NCBI RefSeq assembly: GCF_002237555.1
Contig: NZ_CP022543.1
Coordinates: 17,448 to 81,447 of the forward strand
Source of the DNA: Antarctobacter heliothermus
Lineage (GTDB): Bacteria; Pseudomonadota; Alphaproteobacteria; Rhodobacterales; Rhodobacteraceae
Direction of reading: 5' to 3'
DNA: 64,000 nt
The notes beneath the pieces are model-generated. The model did no database searches. It was not told the origin of the DNA and was given only the letters and a program-made list of their open reading frames with translations. Made by a program: the position numbers and the translations under genes. Of the stretch, positions 17,750 through 26,984 are shown piece by piece (within the stretch, counting starts at the first letter, position 1; the number at the start of each line of letters is the position of its first letter).

Positions 17750-18846
17750 TATGTTGTCTCCTTGTCTGGAAGGGGTAAGAGATGGATTTGTTCGGGGGCG
17801 GCGCTGACGGTGACCGGGCGGCCCACCTCCAACTGGCTGGCGCTCTCGGGGGCGACCAGCGCCCGGACCGGGCCGACCGCCGTCTCCACGTGAACCTCGT
17901 AGTGAACACCCAGATAGCGTTGCGATGTTACGCGGGCCGTGCCCGGTACCGCGTCTTCGTTCTGTGCAGTCAGGGTCAGCTTTTCCGCCCGCACGAACAG
18001 GGTGCCGCGCCCATCGGACTGCAGCCGTCCGGTGGCGGCCTGCTCGGACACCGACAGATCGACACCGGGCACCCCGTCTAGGTCCAGCCCGCCTTTGCCG
18101 TTCGGGCGCAGGGCACCGCAGACAAGGTTGCCGCTGCCGATAAACTCGGCCGCCCAATGCGATGCCGGGGCGGCAAAGATATCCTGCGGGCCACCGACCT
18201 GTTCGATCACCCCGTCCCGCATGATGGCAATCTTGTCGGCCATCGCCATGGCCTCTTCCTGGTCGTGTGTCACGAAAACTGCCGTCACCCCCAACCGTTG
18301 CTGGATGCGCCGCAACTCGGTCTGCATCTCGATCCGCAGCTTTCGATCCAACGCGCCCAGAGGTTCATCCAGCAGCAACAGGTTCGGCTCGATCACCAGC
18401 GCACGAGCCAGCGCCACACGCTGCTGCTGCCCGCCGGAAAGCTGGCGCGGCCGCCGGTCCGCCAGGTGCGACAGCCCCACCAGATCAAGAGCCATGGTCG
18501 CCCGATCGGCCAGCTCGGCACGCGGGGTGCCGCGACATTTCAGTCCAAAGGCGACGTTTCCCAGTGCCGTGAGGTGCGGGAACAGGGCGTAATGCTGGAA
18601 GACCATGCCGAGGTTCCGCTCGCGCGGGCGCAGGGGCATCATGTCCTTGCCGTCAACCTCGATGGCCCCGGCCTGTGGACGCTCGAACCCAGCGATTGAC
18701 CGCAGAAGTGAGGTCTTGCCGCAGCCAGATGGACCAAGCAGCGCAAGAAACTGCCCGCTGTCCAGCGACAGGTCGATCCCCTTCAGCGCCTGAAACGTGC
18801 CATACCGAAGCTCGACGCCAGAAACCTCTAGGCTGGACGTGGTCAT
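17749..18846 (-). CDS. ABC importer ATPase, PotA-like (first system)
   Basis: This 365-aa ATPase has Walker A GPSGCGKT, Q-loop FQHYALFPH, signature LSGGQQQR, Walker B LLLLDEP, the H-loop VTHDQEEA and a C-terminal TOBE domain. It leads the leftward operon ATPase - binding protein - permease - permease - SDR. Upstream lies a divergent promoter region shared with the luciferase-like monooxygenase gene and carrying the island's operator boxes. Confidence 0.92.
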   Translation of the reverse strand: MTTSSLEVSGVELRYGTFQALKGIDLSLDSGQFLALLGPSGCGKTSLLRSIAGFERPQAGAIEVDGKDMMPLRPRERNLGMVFQHYALFPHLTALGNVAFGLKCRGTPRAELADRATMALDLVGLSHLADRRPRQLSGGQQQRVALARALVIEPNLLLLDEPLGALDRKLRIEMQTELRRIQQRLGVTAVFVTHDQEEAMAMADKIAIMRDGVIEQVGGPQDIFAAPASHWAAEFIGSGNLVCGALRPNGKGGLDLDGVPGVDLSVSEQAATGRLQSDGRGTLFVRAEKLTLTAQNEDAVPGTARVTSQRYLGVHYEVHVETAVGPVRALVAPESASQLEVGRPVTVSAAPEQIHLLPLPDKETT

Positions 18847-18971
18847 GCGCGGGCTCCGCAGGGGAGTGTGCCGTGGAACGTGGTTTGGGGCATATGTCTG
18901 TGTCGTTCGCTTGGTTGTTGCAGGTCAGTGTCGTGTTGGCTTGCTGGAAGAAAATCGCCAAACCATCAAAG

Positions 18972-18979
18972 TGTCAACT
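18972..18979. promoter_or_regulatory. Putative GntR operator, first transporter side
   Basis: The box TGTCAACT matches TGTCAACA at seven of eight positions, with the same flanking CTTTTT as elsewhere. Read leftward it contains TTGACA, a possible -35 for the transporter operon starting at 18846. Confidence 0.5.
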
Positions 18980-19074
18980 CTTTTTGGGACATAAGCCGGT
19001 CATCGCCACGAATGAGGTCAATATTCCCTGAATTTGGCCGAAATTTCGTGCATATGTTCATTTTTGTTGACACT

Positions 19075-19082
19075 ATGATGAA
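19075..19082. promoter_or_regulatory. Putative GntR operator, monooxygenase side
   Basis: A perfect TGTTGACA box lies 115 bases before the monooxygenase start. Its TTGACA can serve as a -35; the -10 is weak (around 19101, CAGATT). It pairs with the box at 18972 in the same divergent region. Confidence 0.55.
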
Positions 19083-19196
19083 TGCCCCGGCAGATTGCGC
19101 CCGACAGTTCGCGTGGTGGTTTCACTTCCCTTTCGCTCCGCCTGCGCACCCTCCGTGCCGATCGAGTCGGCCAAGAACGTCAGAAGGAACCCCGTG

Positions 19197-20237
19197 ATGA
19201 AATATGGTATCTGGGCCCCCTTGCCCCATGTCGTGCGCCACGAACCGCGCATGGCTGCCGCGGTCAGCGACTTGCAGACCATTGGCAAAGGACAAGGCAT
19301 GGCCGACGCGTCCTTCGAATTCGTCGTGGACGTAATCCGCCGCGCGGAGGATTTTGGCTTTGACGTCACGCTGATAGCCGAACGGCTGCAAGGCCCGGAC
19401 CTGGAAAGCTGGGTGCTGGCCTCGGCGCTGGCACAGCGGACCTCGGCAATCAGGCTGATGGTCGCCGCCCATGCAGGTGTCGTGACGCCGCAAATGGTCG
19501 CTAAGATGGGGGCATCGCTGGATCGGGTCAGTGGCGGGCGCTTTTGCCTGAACGTCATTGGCGGCTGGTGGAAGGAAGAGATTGATCTGTTCGGCAACGG
19601 CAACTGGCTGGATGACCCGGCCGAACGTGGTGCGCGGCTGACCGAGTTCGTCGATGTCATGCGAGGGCTCTGGAGCAACGAAAATTTCCGTTTCGACGGC
19701 ACCTACTACAGGGTGAACGAAGGCAGCCTGCCCATCCGCCCGGTGCGGCCGGGTGGGCCGGAGTTGTATGCCGCCGGTCGGTCCGAGGCCAGTCGCGACA
19801 TGTCCGCCAGCCGCTGCGACACTTGGTTCGCTGGCGTGACCGAAGGTCGTGACGCCTTCGAGGAAAACCTTGCCGGTCTTCGTGACGATGTTGCAGCGAT
19901 GCAGGCCCGCGCCAAGGGCCATGGCCGGAAGCTGGGCGTGGGTTTGAGCGCCCATGTCATCTGCCGCCCCACCATGGCCGAGGCCCTGCGTGAGGCCGAG
20001 GCACTGGAGGAATACGGCCAACGTGATCGCATTGCCAGCATCGCAGCGCGCGCCCTCGCCCCCGGCCTTGTGGGCACACCCGAATTGCTGGCCGAACGAA
20101 TTCGCGCCTACGAGGCGGCAGGCGTCGATCTGCTCATGTTGCGGTTCTCTCCAATGCTGGAAGAGCTCGAGGTTTTTGGGAACACCGTCCTGCCGCTGGT
20201 GCCGCCAAAGAGTGCCTCCGCCGGGAACGTGTCATGA
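19197..20237 (+). CDS. Luciferase-like (LLM) flavin-dependent monooxygenase
   Basis: This 346-aa FMNH2-dependent oxygenase is of the SsuD/SfnG/RutA type. Family features are the N-terminal MKYGIWAPLP strand, AERLQGPDLESWVLASALAQRT, the LDRVSGGRFCLNVIGGWWKEE core and the FDGTYYRV segment. It oxidatively cleaves C-N or C-S bonds or opens rings, and needs reduced flavin from a partner not seen here. The ATG at 19197 has AAGGA upstream. The next gene overlaps by ATGA. Together with the cyclic amidohydrolase and amidase it suggests breakdown of a nitrogen heterocycle or similar compound. Confidence 0.85.
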   Translation: MKYGIWAPLPHVVRHEPRMAAAVSDLQTIGKGQGMADASFEFVVDVIRRAEDFGFDVTLIAERLQGPDLESWVLASALAQRTSAIRLMVAAHAGVVTPQMVAKMGASLDRVSGGRFCLNVIGGWWKEEIDLFGNGNWLDDPAERGARLTEFVDVMRGLWSNENFRFDGTYYRVNEGSLPIRPVRPGGPELYAAGRSEASRDMSASRCDTWFAGVTEGRDAFEENLAGLRDDVAAMQARAKGHGRKLGVGLSAHVICRPTMAEALREAEALEEYGQRDRIASIAARALAPGLVGTPELLAERIRAYEAAGVDLLMLRFSPMLEELEVFGNTVLPLVPPKSASAGNVS

Positions 20238-20941
20238 ATGCTACTGAAACGGCGTGCCACGCAGTGGTGACGGGCAGCTCATCGGGGATCGGTCTGGCAG
20301 TCAGCACTGCACTTCTGAATGCGGGCTGGCGCGTAACTGGACTGGACCGCGCCGCCCCCGCACTGTCGCACGAAGGTTTCGCTGCCCGGCAACTGGACCT
20401 GCTGGACGATGACGCGCTGGAAACCACGCTGGCTGAACTGGAAGGCGTCACCGGAATCGTCCATTCAGCCGGTATCGTGCGGACCGGACGGATCGACGAG
20501 GCCCGCCGAGCAGAGGCCGACGGCATGTGGGCGCTTCATGTTGGCGTGGCCATGACCCTTGGTCGCGTCCTTGCTCCGCGCTTGCCGGACGGGCGCGGAC
20601 GGATCGTCGCCTTGTCCAGCCGTGGTGCACTGGGTCGGCCGGGTCGCGGTGCCTATGCAGCCACGAAAGCGGCTCTGAACGGTTTGGTGCGCAGCTGGGC
20701 GCTGGAGCTCGCCCCGCGCGGGATCACCGCCAACCTCGTGGCGCCAGGTGCGACGGACACACCGATGCTTACCGATCCTTCCCGAGGCGAACCCGCCGTC
20801 GTGCAGAACCCTATAGGCCGTGTGATCCGCCCCGAAGAAGTCGCGGCAACCGTTGCCTTCCTGCTGAGCCCGCCCGCCGGAGCGATCACGGGGCAGGTTC
20901 TGCACGTCTGCGGTGGCTCATCGCTTGTCGCACCCAGCTGA
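20234..20941 (+). CDS. Short-chain dehydrogenase/reductase (SDR)
   Basis: This 235-aa SDR has the cofactor motif TGSSSGIG, HSAG in place of NNAG, the catalytic Ser region ALSSRGALG and YAATK. It overlaps the monooxygenase stop by ATGA and so probably acts on its product. It ends before a convergent terminator. Confidence 0.87.
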   Translation: MNATETACHAVVTGSSSGIGLAVSTALLNAGWRVTGLDRAAPALSHEGFAARQLDLLDDDALETTLAELEGVTGIVHSAGIVRTGRIDEARRAEADGMWALHVGVAMTLGRVLAPRLPDGRGRIVALSSRGALGRPGRGAYAATKAALNGLVRSWALELAPRGITANLVAPGATDTPMLTDPSRGEPAVVQNPIGRVIRPEEVAATVAFLLSPPAGAITGQVLHVCGGSSLVAPS

Positions 20942-21278
20942 CGGCCTGCAACTTCCCGGCCTGCAGTGGCAGGATGACGGGCAACGCGAGCGGGATTATC
21001 AGGCGTTGATCAAACCTAGATTTCGATGGTCTTGCCAACTGGAAAACTCATGATTTCCCGTGTTGTTCCATGAGCTTGTACAACGCGGCGCGCAAGGTTG
21101 ATTCCGGGATGTGGCGCTGAAACTCAAGCTGCACGCGTTTGCCGCGCCGCCGCATCTGTACGCTGCCCTGTTCATCACTCGGGTTAAAGACCCTGTCGAC
21201 AGCGTTGCGGGTGCGGGGCGGCCTGGCCGCGTCCTGTTCACCTCAGGAGGTGGCCGGCCAGCACCCCAGCGCTCGCTT

Positions 21279-21302
21279 CCCGGTGCCGAGAAGGGCACCG
21301 GG
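21279..21302. terminator. Hairpin between convergent SDR and binding-protein genes
   Basis: A perfect 9-bp GC stem (CCCGGTGCC paired with GGCACCGGG) with loop GAGAAG lies 24 bases past the end of the second binding-protein gene, inside the 384-bp gap 20942-21325. It has no clear U tract on either strand. It probably terminates or protects the 3' end of the second transporter transcript. Nothing else is recognised in the gap. Confidence 0.55.
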
Positions 21303-21325
21303 ACGGAGGCTGTATTAGTTGTGGG

Positions 21326-22357
21326 TCAGCCGATCTCGCGGACCCAGAGGTCGACCAATTCATCCTTTTGCGGCAGGATAACGTTCCAATCCATCTCGCG
21401 GATGCCGTTAACCGTCTCCGCGCCCATAAGGAGCTTGGAGTCGAGTTCTGCTGGGGCCTCGACCTTGCTGTTGGTGGGGCTGTAAAGGCCCTTGAGAAAC
21501 TTCGACTGGTACTCCGCGCCAAGCGCGTTGTTTACCCAAGCGATCGCGCCCTCGACGTTCTGGCAGGTCTTCGGGATCTGGTATCCGGTGCGCTGACCCC
21601 ACAGGCCCTCCTTCGGCGTCGCGCGCGCCAGATTCAGGCCCGAGTCGATCAACTGCTGGCCACGGTGGCTGTAGAACAGCGCGGCGTCGACTTCCTGTTG
21701 CTGGAACATGCTGCGGCCTTCGGACACGTTCTTGTAGACCTTGAACTTCTTCAGGCTCTTGATCGCCTCGATCCCGGGCTTGAGATTGGTGGCGCTGCCG
21801 CCGTGCAGTACCGCTGCGATATAGAGGAAGGTCAGGCCATAGGCCTGCGAGATATGCGGAACGCCGACAACGATGTCATTGGTCCAAAGGTCCATCCAGG
21901 ACTCGACGGTCGGCAGCTTCGACTTGTCGTGCACCAGCGCATACTGATAGACGATCGCGCCATAGTTCGCGGTCTGAGGCGGCAGCGAGCTGCCATAGAC
22001 ATCCATGGCATTGGGCATCTTCGAGGACTGGTCGTCCAGCCAAAGATGCTGGCCCTGGAAGGCAATCGGGTTGTCGAGCGTAACCACGTCATAGACCGGG
22101 CGGTCCCGTGCAACGATCAGCTTTGGCAGCATCTGCACGTCGTCCTCGACGGTGAATACCACCTCGATGTTATGCTTGGCTTCGAAGTCGGGGATGACCT
22201 CTTGGCGCAGGATTTCCTCGTAAGCGCCGCCGAAGCACTGGAATTGCAGCCTGGATTTCGCCTGCGCGATGGCAGGGGTCGAAAGCAGCGGCAGGGCGGT
22301 GGCGCCAAGCGCACCGCCCAGGAACGTGCGGCGGTTGAAATCGAATGTGGAAGACAT
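21326..22357 (-). CDS. Periplasmic substrate-binding protein, PotD-like (second system)
   Basis: A 343-aa binding protein starting MSSTFDFNRRTFLGG with a Tat-type twin Arg and a hydrophobic core ending near AIAQA. The mature part begins KSRLQFQCFGGAYEEILRQEVIPDFE, clearly paralogous to the first system's protein. The ATG at 22357 is preferred over the upstream one at 22402 because GGAGT lies at good spacing and the Tat signal starts there. It is the last gene of its operon, unlike in the first system. Confidence 0.86.
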   Translation of the reverse strand: MSSTFDFNRRTFLGGALGATALPLLSTPAIAQAKSRLQFQCFGGAYEEILRQEVIPDFEAKHNIEVVFTVEDDVQMLPKLIVARDRPVYDVVTLDNPIAFQGQHLWLDDQSSKMPNAMDVYGSSLPPQTANYGAIVYQYALVHDKSKLPTVESWMDLWTNDIVVGVPHISQAYGLTFLYIAAVLHGGSATNLKPGIEAIKSLKKFKVYKNVSEGRSMFQQQEVDAALFYSHRGQQLIDSGLNLARATPKEGLWGQRTGYQIPKTCQNVEGAIAWVNNALGAEYQSKFLKGLYSPTNSKVEAPAELDSKLLMGAETVNGIREMDWNVILPQKDELVDLWVREIG

Positions 22358-22398
22358 GGCAGGAAAACTCCGTTTTTTGAGAGGGAAGGGAAGATTCG

Positions 22399-23181
22399 TC
22401 ACTTGGCAAAGGCACGGTCGATCCCGAAGACCCGCTGCAGAAGGGCCACCAGCACGAAGGCCGAGAGGATCAGGATGGTGGAAATCGCCGCAATCACGGG
22501 TTCCACCGAGAATTCGATATAGGTGAAGATCCGGATCGGCAGCGGCATGATCTCGGGGTTGCTGAAGAAGATCGACATCGTCACCTCGTCGAAGCTGACG
22601 ATGAAGACGAAGGCCAGTCCAGCGCAGATCGACGGCACGATGGATGGCAGCAGCACCCGGAACAGCACCCGCGTGCGGCTGGCCCCAAGGCTTTCGGCCG
22701 CCTCTAAAATCGAGTTCGGCACACTTTCCAGCCCTGCGGCCACGGTGCGGATGAAGAACGGCACGGTGATCAGGATATGTCCGATGACGATACCGACCAG
22801 CGGCGCGTCGAGGCCCGAGGCATAATAGATCTGCAGCAGCGCGATGCCCGACACGATGGCTGGCAGGGTCAACGGTGCCATGACCATGCTGCGCAGGATT
22901 GTCTGCGCCCGGGTCGAGCCCATCCGTAGCCCAAGAGCAGTGGGGATGCCAATCAGCGCGGCACCGGCCATGGTGGCAACCGCGATCATCAGGCTGTCGA
23001 ACAGCGCGTCAATGAAGCCGCCGGCCGACATCGCCTCGACATACCAGTGCAAGGTGAAACCGCGCGGCGGGAAGGTCACGAAGTCGGTCGTGGTGAAGGA
23101 GCTTCCGACGATGATCAGCAGCGGCGCGACCAAGAAGACGATCGAAAGTAGGGCGATCACGGATATGATGCGGCGGACCAT
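22399..23181 (-). CDS. ABC importer permease, PotC-like (second system)
   Basis: This 260-aa membrane protein starts MVRRIISVIALLSIVFLVAPLL, has about six hydrophobic segments, and an EAA loop (ILEAAESLGASRTRVLFRVLLPS). It is paralogous to the permease at 14910-15707. Adjacent genes are spaced by one base upstream and 41 bases downstream, consistent with one transcript. Confidence 0.87.
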   Translation of the reverse strand: MVRRIISVIALLSIVFLVAPLLIIVGSSFTTTDFVTFPPRGFTLHWYVEAMSAGGFIDALFDSLMIAVATMAGAALIGIPTALGLRMGSTRAQTILRSMVMAPLTLPAIVSGIALLQIYYASGLDAPLVGIVIGHILITVPFFIRTVAAGLESVPNSILEAAESLGASRTRVLFRVLLPSIVPSICAGLAFVFIVSFDEVTMSIFFSNPEIMPLPIRIFTYIEFSVEPVIAAISTILILSAFVLVALLQRVFGIDRAFAK

Positions 23182-23182
23182 C

Positions 23183-24079
23183 TCATTTCTCCCGGAACAG
23201 AAAGCCGTGCAGCATGATCACGGCGAAGTTCAGAGCCAGCAGCACGAAGACAAGGGCCGCCCCGACGGGCCAGTTCATCGAGAAGGTGAACTTCTGGTAG
23301 ATGATCGTGCTGATCGTCGAGAAGCGGTTCCCCCCCAGAAGCTGCGGCGTCACGAAGGCACTGATGACGGTGCAGAACACCAGCAGGCTGCCCGCGCCGA
23401 TCCCTTGCATGCACAATGGAATATGCACCCGGACCAGCATCTTCAGCGTACTGGCCCCCAGGCTTTCGCCGGCTTCGAACAGGCCCTTGTCCAGTTTCTC
23501 CATCACGCTGACAAGGCTCAGGACCATCAGCGGCAGGCTGAGGTGGACAAGGCCGATGGCCACCGAGATGAAGTTGCCGTTGATCGGTAGCGGCGTGTCG
23601 ATCAGCCCGATCGAGGACAGCACCTTGTTGATCACCCCGTTGTCGCCCAACAGCACCAGCCAAGCGTAGGTGCGCACCACCACGTTCACCAGCAGCGGCG
23701 TCATTGTCAGGATCAGCAGGACCGACTTGGCCGTCTTGCCTGCGGCCACGATCCGCATCGCCAGAGGATAGCCCATCAGCAACGAGACCAGCGTGACGAA
23801 CAGCCCCAGCCCGATCGTCTGGGCCAGCAAGCCCAGGTAGTAGCCGTCGGTCAGGATACCGACATAGTTCTGCAGTCCCAGATCGGGCACATAAAGCAGG
23901 GACGAGCTGTAGCGGGTCAGGCTCAGCCAGAAGATGTAGCAATAGGGGATCAGCAGGAAGAGCGCATAAAAGGTCGTGATGGGCGACATCAGGGTCGACA
24001 TCCGACCGCGGGGCGGCAGTCGCATCCCGTCCGCGCGACGCGGGCGACTGGCTGTTTGCGGTTGGGTGGCCATGGTCAT
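23183..24079 (-). CDS. ABC importer permease, PotB-like (second system)
   Basis: This 298-aa membrane protein has a basic cytoplasmic N-terminus (about 1-30), a first membrane helix at PITTFYALFLLIPYCYIFW, and an EAA loop (LFEAGESLGASTLKMLVRVHIPL). It is paralogous to 15707-16627. An alternative ATG lies two codons downstream. Confidence 0.87.
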   Translation of the reverse strand: MTMATQPQTASRPRRADGMRLPPRGRMSTLMSPITTFYALFLLIPYCYIFWLSLTRYSSSLLYVPDLGLQNYVGILTDGYYLGLLAQTIGLGLFVTLVSLLMGYPLAMRIVAAGKTAKSVLLILTMTPLLVNVVVRTYAWLVLLGDNGVINKVLSSIGLIDTPLPINGNFISVAIGLVHLSLPLMVLSLVSVMEKLDKGLFEAGESLGASTLKMLVRVHIPLCMQGIGAGSLLVFCTVISAFVTPQLLGGNRFSTISTIIYQKFTFSMNWPVGAALVFVLLALNFAVIMLHGFLFREK

Positions 24080-24119
24080 GGGATAATCCGAGGGTTAGTG
24101 CGTTGGGCCGGGGCCGGTC

Positions 24120-25247
24120 TCAGTCGTCGGGCAGCCAAGTTCCGCCGCCGGGAGCCGCGGCCAGCCGGACAGAATCTCCGACATCGAAGTCACCCAGCCG
24201 GTTGATCGGCAGCTGCGCGCGCAGTTGCAGCTCGCCACAGGCGATCAGCAGGTCGAGCGCCATGCCGTTCGGGCGGATTGAGACCACCCGATAGGGCGTA
24301 GCCTCGGGCGTCGTCGTCACTTCCAGATGGTGCGCAGGAAGCAGCAGCTTGGCGCGCGCCCGGTCGACACCGGTCGGGGCCTTCGCCCCGGCTGTAAATC
24401 CGCCGGGAAGTTGAACGGACCAGCGGTCACCGTCGGCGCGAACCTCGCCCGACAACAGGTTGCCGGCGTCGATGAACTTTCCGACCCAGGCGGTCGCGGG
24501 GCGGGCGAACAGCTCGTAGGGCGTTGCGATTTGCTGGATCCGGCCGTCGCGCATGACGACGATGCGGTCCGCCATCGCCACGGCCTCGTCCTGGTCGTGG
24601 GTGACGAAGATCGCGGTGATACCAAGGCTGCGCTGAAGCTCTTTCAGTTCGAACTGCATCCGGCTGCGCAATTGCTTGTCGAGCGCGCCAAGCGGTTCGT
24701 CGAGCAGCAGAAGCGATGGTTCGAAGGCGATTGCGCGGGCCAGCGCGACGCGCTGTTGTTGCCCGCCGGACAGCTCGCGCGGGCGACGATCCGCAAATTC
24801 GGCCAGCCGCACCTTGTCGAGCGCCGCCAAGGAACGCGTGTCGATCTCGCTTGTCGACAGTCGCCGGCATTCCAGTCCGAACCCGACATTTTTACGCACC
24901 GTCATGTGAGGGAATAGCGCGTAGTTCTGGAACACGATGCCAATGTTGCGCTGGCGCGGCTGCAGATCTGCCACATCCTTGCCATTGAGGACGATGCGGC
25001 CTTCTTGCGGCAGATTGAACCCGGCGATTGAGCGCAACAAGGACGTCTTTCCGCAGCCCGAGGGCCCGAGCAGAGCGACAAACTCGCGTGCGCAGACATC
25101 AAGGTTGATCTCGTCCAGCGCCGTCACATCGCCATAGCGTAGCCCGACGTTCTCGATCTTTAGCATTTCGGGTGACGCCAAGCTGTTGACTCCCTGCGGT
25201 TTCAATTTCGTGTCCGTCATCTGGTTTCGTTCATCAAACATCTTCAC
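24120..25247 (-). CDS. ABC importer ATPase, PotA-like (second system)
   Basis: This ATPase of about 375 residues has Walker A GPSGCGKT, Q-loop FQNYALFPH, signature LSGGQQQR, Walker B LLLLDEP, VTHDQDEAVAMADR and a C-terminal TOBE domain. The longest start is GTG at 25247; ATG at 25241 or 25220 are alternatives, and no ribosome-binding site decides between them. It leads the operon ATPase - permease - permease - binding protein. The promoter region is shared with the decarboxylase operon and carries two operator boxes. Confidence 0.9.
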   Translation of the reverse strand: MKMFDERNQMTDTKLKPQGVNSLASPEMLKIENVGLRYGDVTALDEINLDVCAREFVALLGPSGCGKTSLLRSIAGFNLPQEGRIVLNGKDVADLQPRQRNIGIVFQNYALFPHMTVRKNVGFGLECRRLSTSEIDTRSLAALDKVRLAEFADRRPRELSGGQQQRVALARAIAFEPSLLLLDEPLGALDKQLRSRMQFELKELQRSLGITAIFVTHDQDEAVAMADRIVVMRDGRIQQIATPYELFARPATAWVGKFIDAGNLLSGEVRADGDRWSVQLPGGFTAGAKAPTGVDRARAKLLLPAHHLEVTTTPEATPYRVVSIRPNGMALDLLIACGELQLRAQLPINRLGDFDVGDSVRLAAAPGGGTWLPDD

Positions 25248-25338
25248 TGCTCAGGCTCTGTCGGGGTGGGGCAGGGGCCGTGCCCCCACGAAGGAAACCG
25301 TCGTGTTGCGTTCAGTCTAAGGGCAGAGATCGCAATTC

Positions 25339-25346
25339 TGTCAACA
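25339..25346. promoter_or_regulatory. Putative GntR operator, second transporter side
   Basis: The box TGTCAACA is followed by CTTTTT, matching the box beside gntR. Read leftward it supplies a TTGACA -35 for the second transporter operon, with a TAGACT-like -10 about 19 bases on. Confidence 0.6.
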
Positions 25347-25462
25347 CTTTTTGATCTCACATCCCTTGCCGAGGTGAAATTTTCCACAAAATGGCGAATT
25401 TCCGCAATTTTTGGCTCCGAGATTCCGTCGCTTCTCGGCAAAAAGGCAGTTTCTGTAAAAAG

Positions 25463-25493
25463 TGTTGACATAACGGGGGTGCGGCTCGATATT
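25463..25493 (+). promoter_or_regulatory. Putative promoter/operator of the decarboxylase operon
   Basis: TGTTGACA at 25463-25470 includes a perfect -35 TTGACA. A GATATT -10 candidate at 25488 has a 17-base spacer. The first gene starts about 100 bases further on at 25596, so unlike the aconitase transcript this one has a leader. Confidence 0.6.
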
Positions 25494-25595
25494 CCAGGTG
25501 TCCGCCAGTGGCGCGGACGCGCGCAGAAACTGCGAGGCCGAGTTGGTCGAACTTACTCCCCCCAAGCCGGACAGCCCCGGCCCCACGAGGCAGTC

Positions 25596-26984
25596 ATGCA
25601 AGAAACAGAACCGAACTGGCTGGCTGGTATCGGCGGACGCCCAGATGGCATGGCCATTGACGAGACAGGCCAGCTGAGGCTTGGCGGAATATCCGCAGAC
25701 AGGTTGGTTCGGGAGCATGGGTCACCGCTTTACGTCACGCTCGAGCAGGTGATCCGCGACAACGTTCGTCGCCTTCAGCGGGCCCTCGACCTTCACTGGC
25801 CAACCGGCGCCGAGCTTTTCTATGCGATCAAGACAAACAACTGTCTCGCCATACGCTCCATCCTAACTTCGGAAGGTGTCGGCGGTGAGTGTTTCGGCGA
25901 TGTCGAATACCGTGCAACCCACGAGTCTGGCGTCCCAACGGACCGCATCCTTCTGAATGGCAGTGACAAAACCGAGCGGGCGCTGACTGCGGCCGTCGCG
26001 GGCAATTCAGTGATCAACATTGACAGCCTGGACGAGATAGACGTCCTGTCGCGTCTGGCCGTGCCAGAGTCGCCGGTGCGGGTTAACATTCGGCTGCGTC
26101 TTGCACCACTCGGGCTGGATCGCTTCGATGCCAGCTTCTTCAAGAACGGCGGCACCGCGAGTGAAAGCTTGCTGGCCGCCAAGTGGGGCTTCTCCGAGGA
26201 TGCCGCGGCAGAAGTTGTCGCGAGGCTCCTGTGTGATCCCAAGTTCGATCTTCTTGGCTATTCCAGCCATGTGGGCCGGTTCACCAGTGATCCTGCTGCC
26301 TTTGGGGTTGTCGGAGAAGAAATTGCTCGGTTCGCGATGGCCCTGCGTGGTCGCACCGGGTTCTGGCCCCGCGTGCTGGACCTCGGCGGCGGCTGGCCTC
26401 GCCTGCGCGAGCCGGAGTCGCGTGTGCCGTCCGCCAACACCCACGACATAGATGCCTATGTGGCTGCCATGACCACAGCCCTTCGGGACGGTCTCGATGG
26501 TAAACTGCCTTGTCTGTGGCTGGAGCCAGGCCGCTACCTGGTCGGCAACGCAGTCGTGTTGCTGGGGGCTGTCACGACGATCAGGTCAGAGGCCGACCGT
26601 CGCTGGGTTCACGTGGACGCAAGCACCAACCTTCTGATGCGGATCGAGACAAGCCGCAGCTGGTATCACATCCTTCCTGCCTCCTGCATGACTGCGCCGG
26701 TCACGGGCAAGGCCACCATCGTCGGTCCGACCTGCGTTCCCTCGGTCCTGGGGGCGGATCGCCCGATGCCGAATCTGCAACGCGGAGACGTGGTCGCCAT
26801 CCCCGATGCTGGCATGTATGCCGAGGTGCTGGCGCCGCAGTTCAACGGGATGCCGAGGCCGGCAGGCGTGATGGTCGCACCGGATGGCGGCGTCGACCTG
26901 GTGCGCCGACGCGAGGCCTACGATGAAATTTTCCGCAATCACGTTGTTCCCGAACGCCTTGCCGCAGGCGGTCCCCTGACATGA
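25596..26984 (+). CDS. Fold-III PLP-dependent decarboxylase (ornithine/diaminopimelate type), first copy
   Basis: A 462-aa alanine-racemase-fold decarboxylase. The PLP Lys lies in FYAIKTNN, the phosphate-binding Gly loop in LDLGGGW, then EPGRY, the catalytic Cys in GPTCVPS and the cofactor-region Tyr in DAGMYAE. The frame is open upstream to 25266, but ATG 25596 is preferred because it has GAGG just upstream and the island promoter lies between. It decarboxylates an amino or diamino acid. A paralogue follows with an ATGA overlap. Confidence 0.85.
   Translation: MQETEPNWLAGIGGRPDGMAIDETGQLRLGGISADRLVREHGSPLYVTLEQVIRDNVRRLQRALDLHWPTGAELFYAIKTNNCLAIRSILTSEGVGGECFGDVEYRATHESGVPTDRILLNGSDKTERALTAAVAGNSVINIDSLDEIDVLSRLAVPESPVRVNIRLRLAPLGLDRFDASFFKNGGTASESLLAAKWGFSEDAAAEVVARLLCDPKFDLLGYSSHVGRFTSDPAAFGVVGEEIARFAMALRGRTGFWPRVLDLGGGWPRLREPESRVPSANTHDIDAYVAAMTTALRDGLDGKLPCLWLEPGRYLVGNAVVLLGAVTTIRSEADRRWVHVDASTNLLMRIETSRSWYHILPASCMTAPVTGKATIVGPTCVPSVLGADRPMPNLQRGDVVAIPDAGMYAEVLAPQFNGMPRPAGVMVAPDGGVDLVRRREAYDEIFRNHVVPERLAAGGPLT

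Noticed and set aside
17750..18157. Longer start for the first binding protein
   Set aside because: It would overlap the ATPase gene by 400 bases, while ATG 17749 begins a clear Tat signal and is coupled to the ATPase stop.
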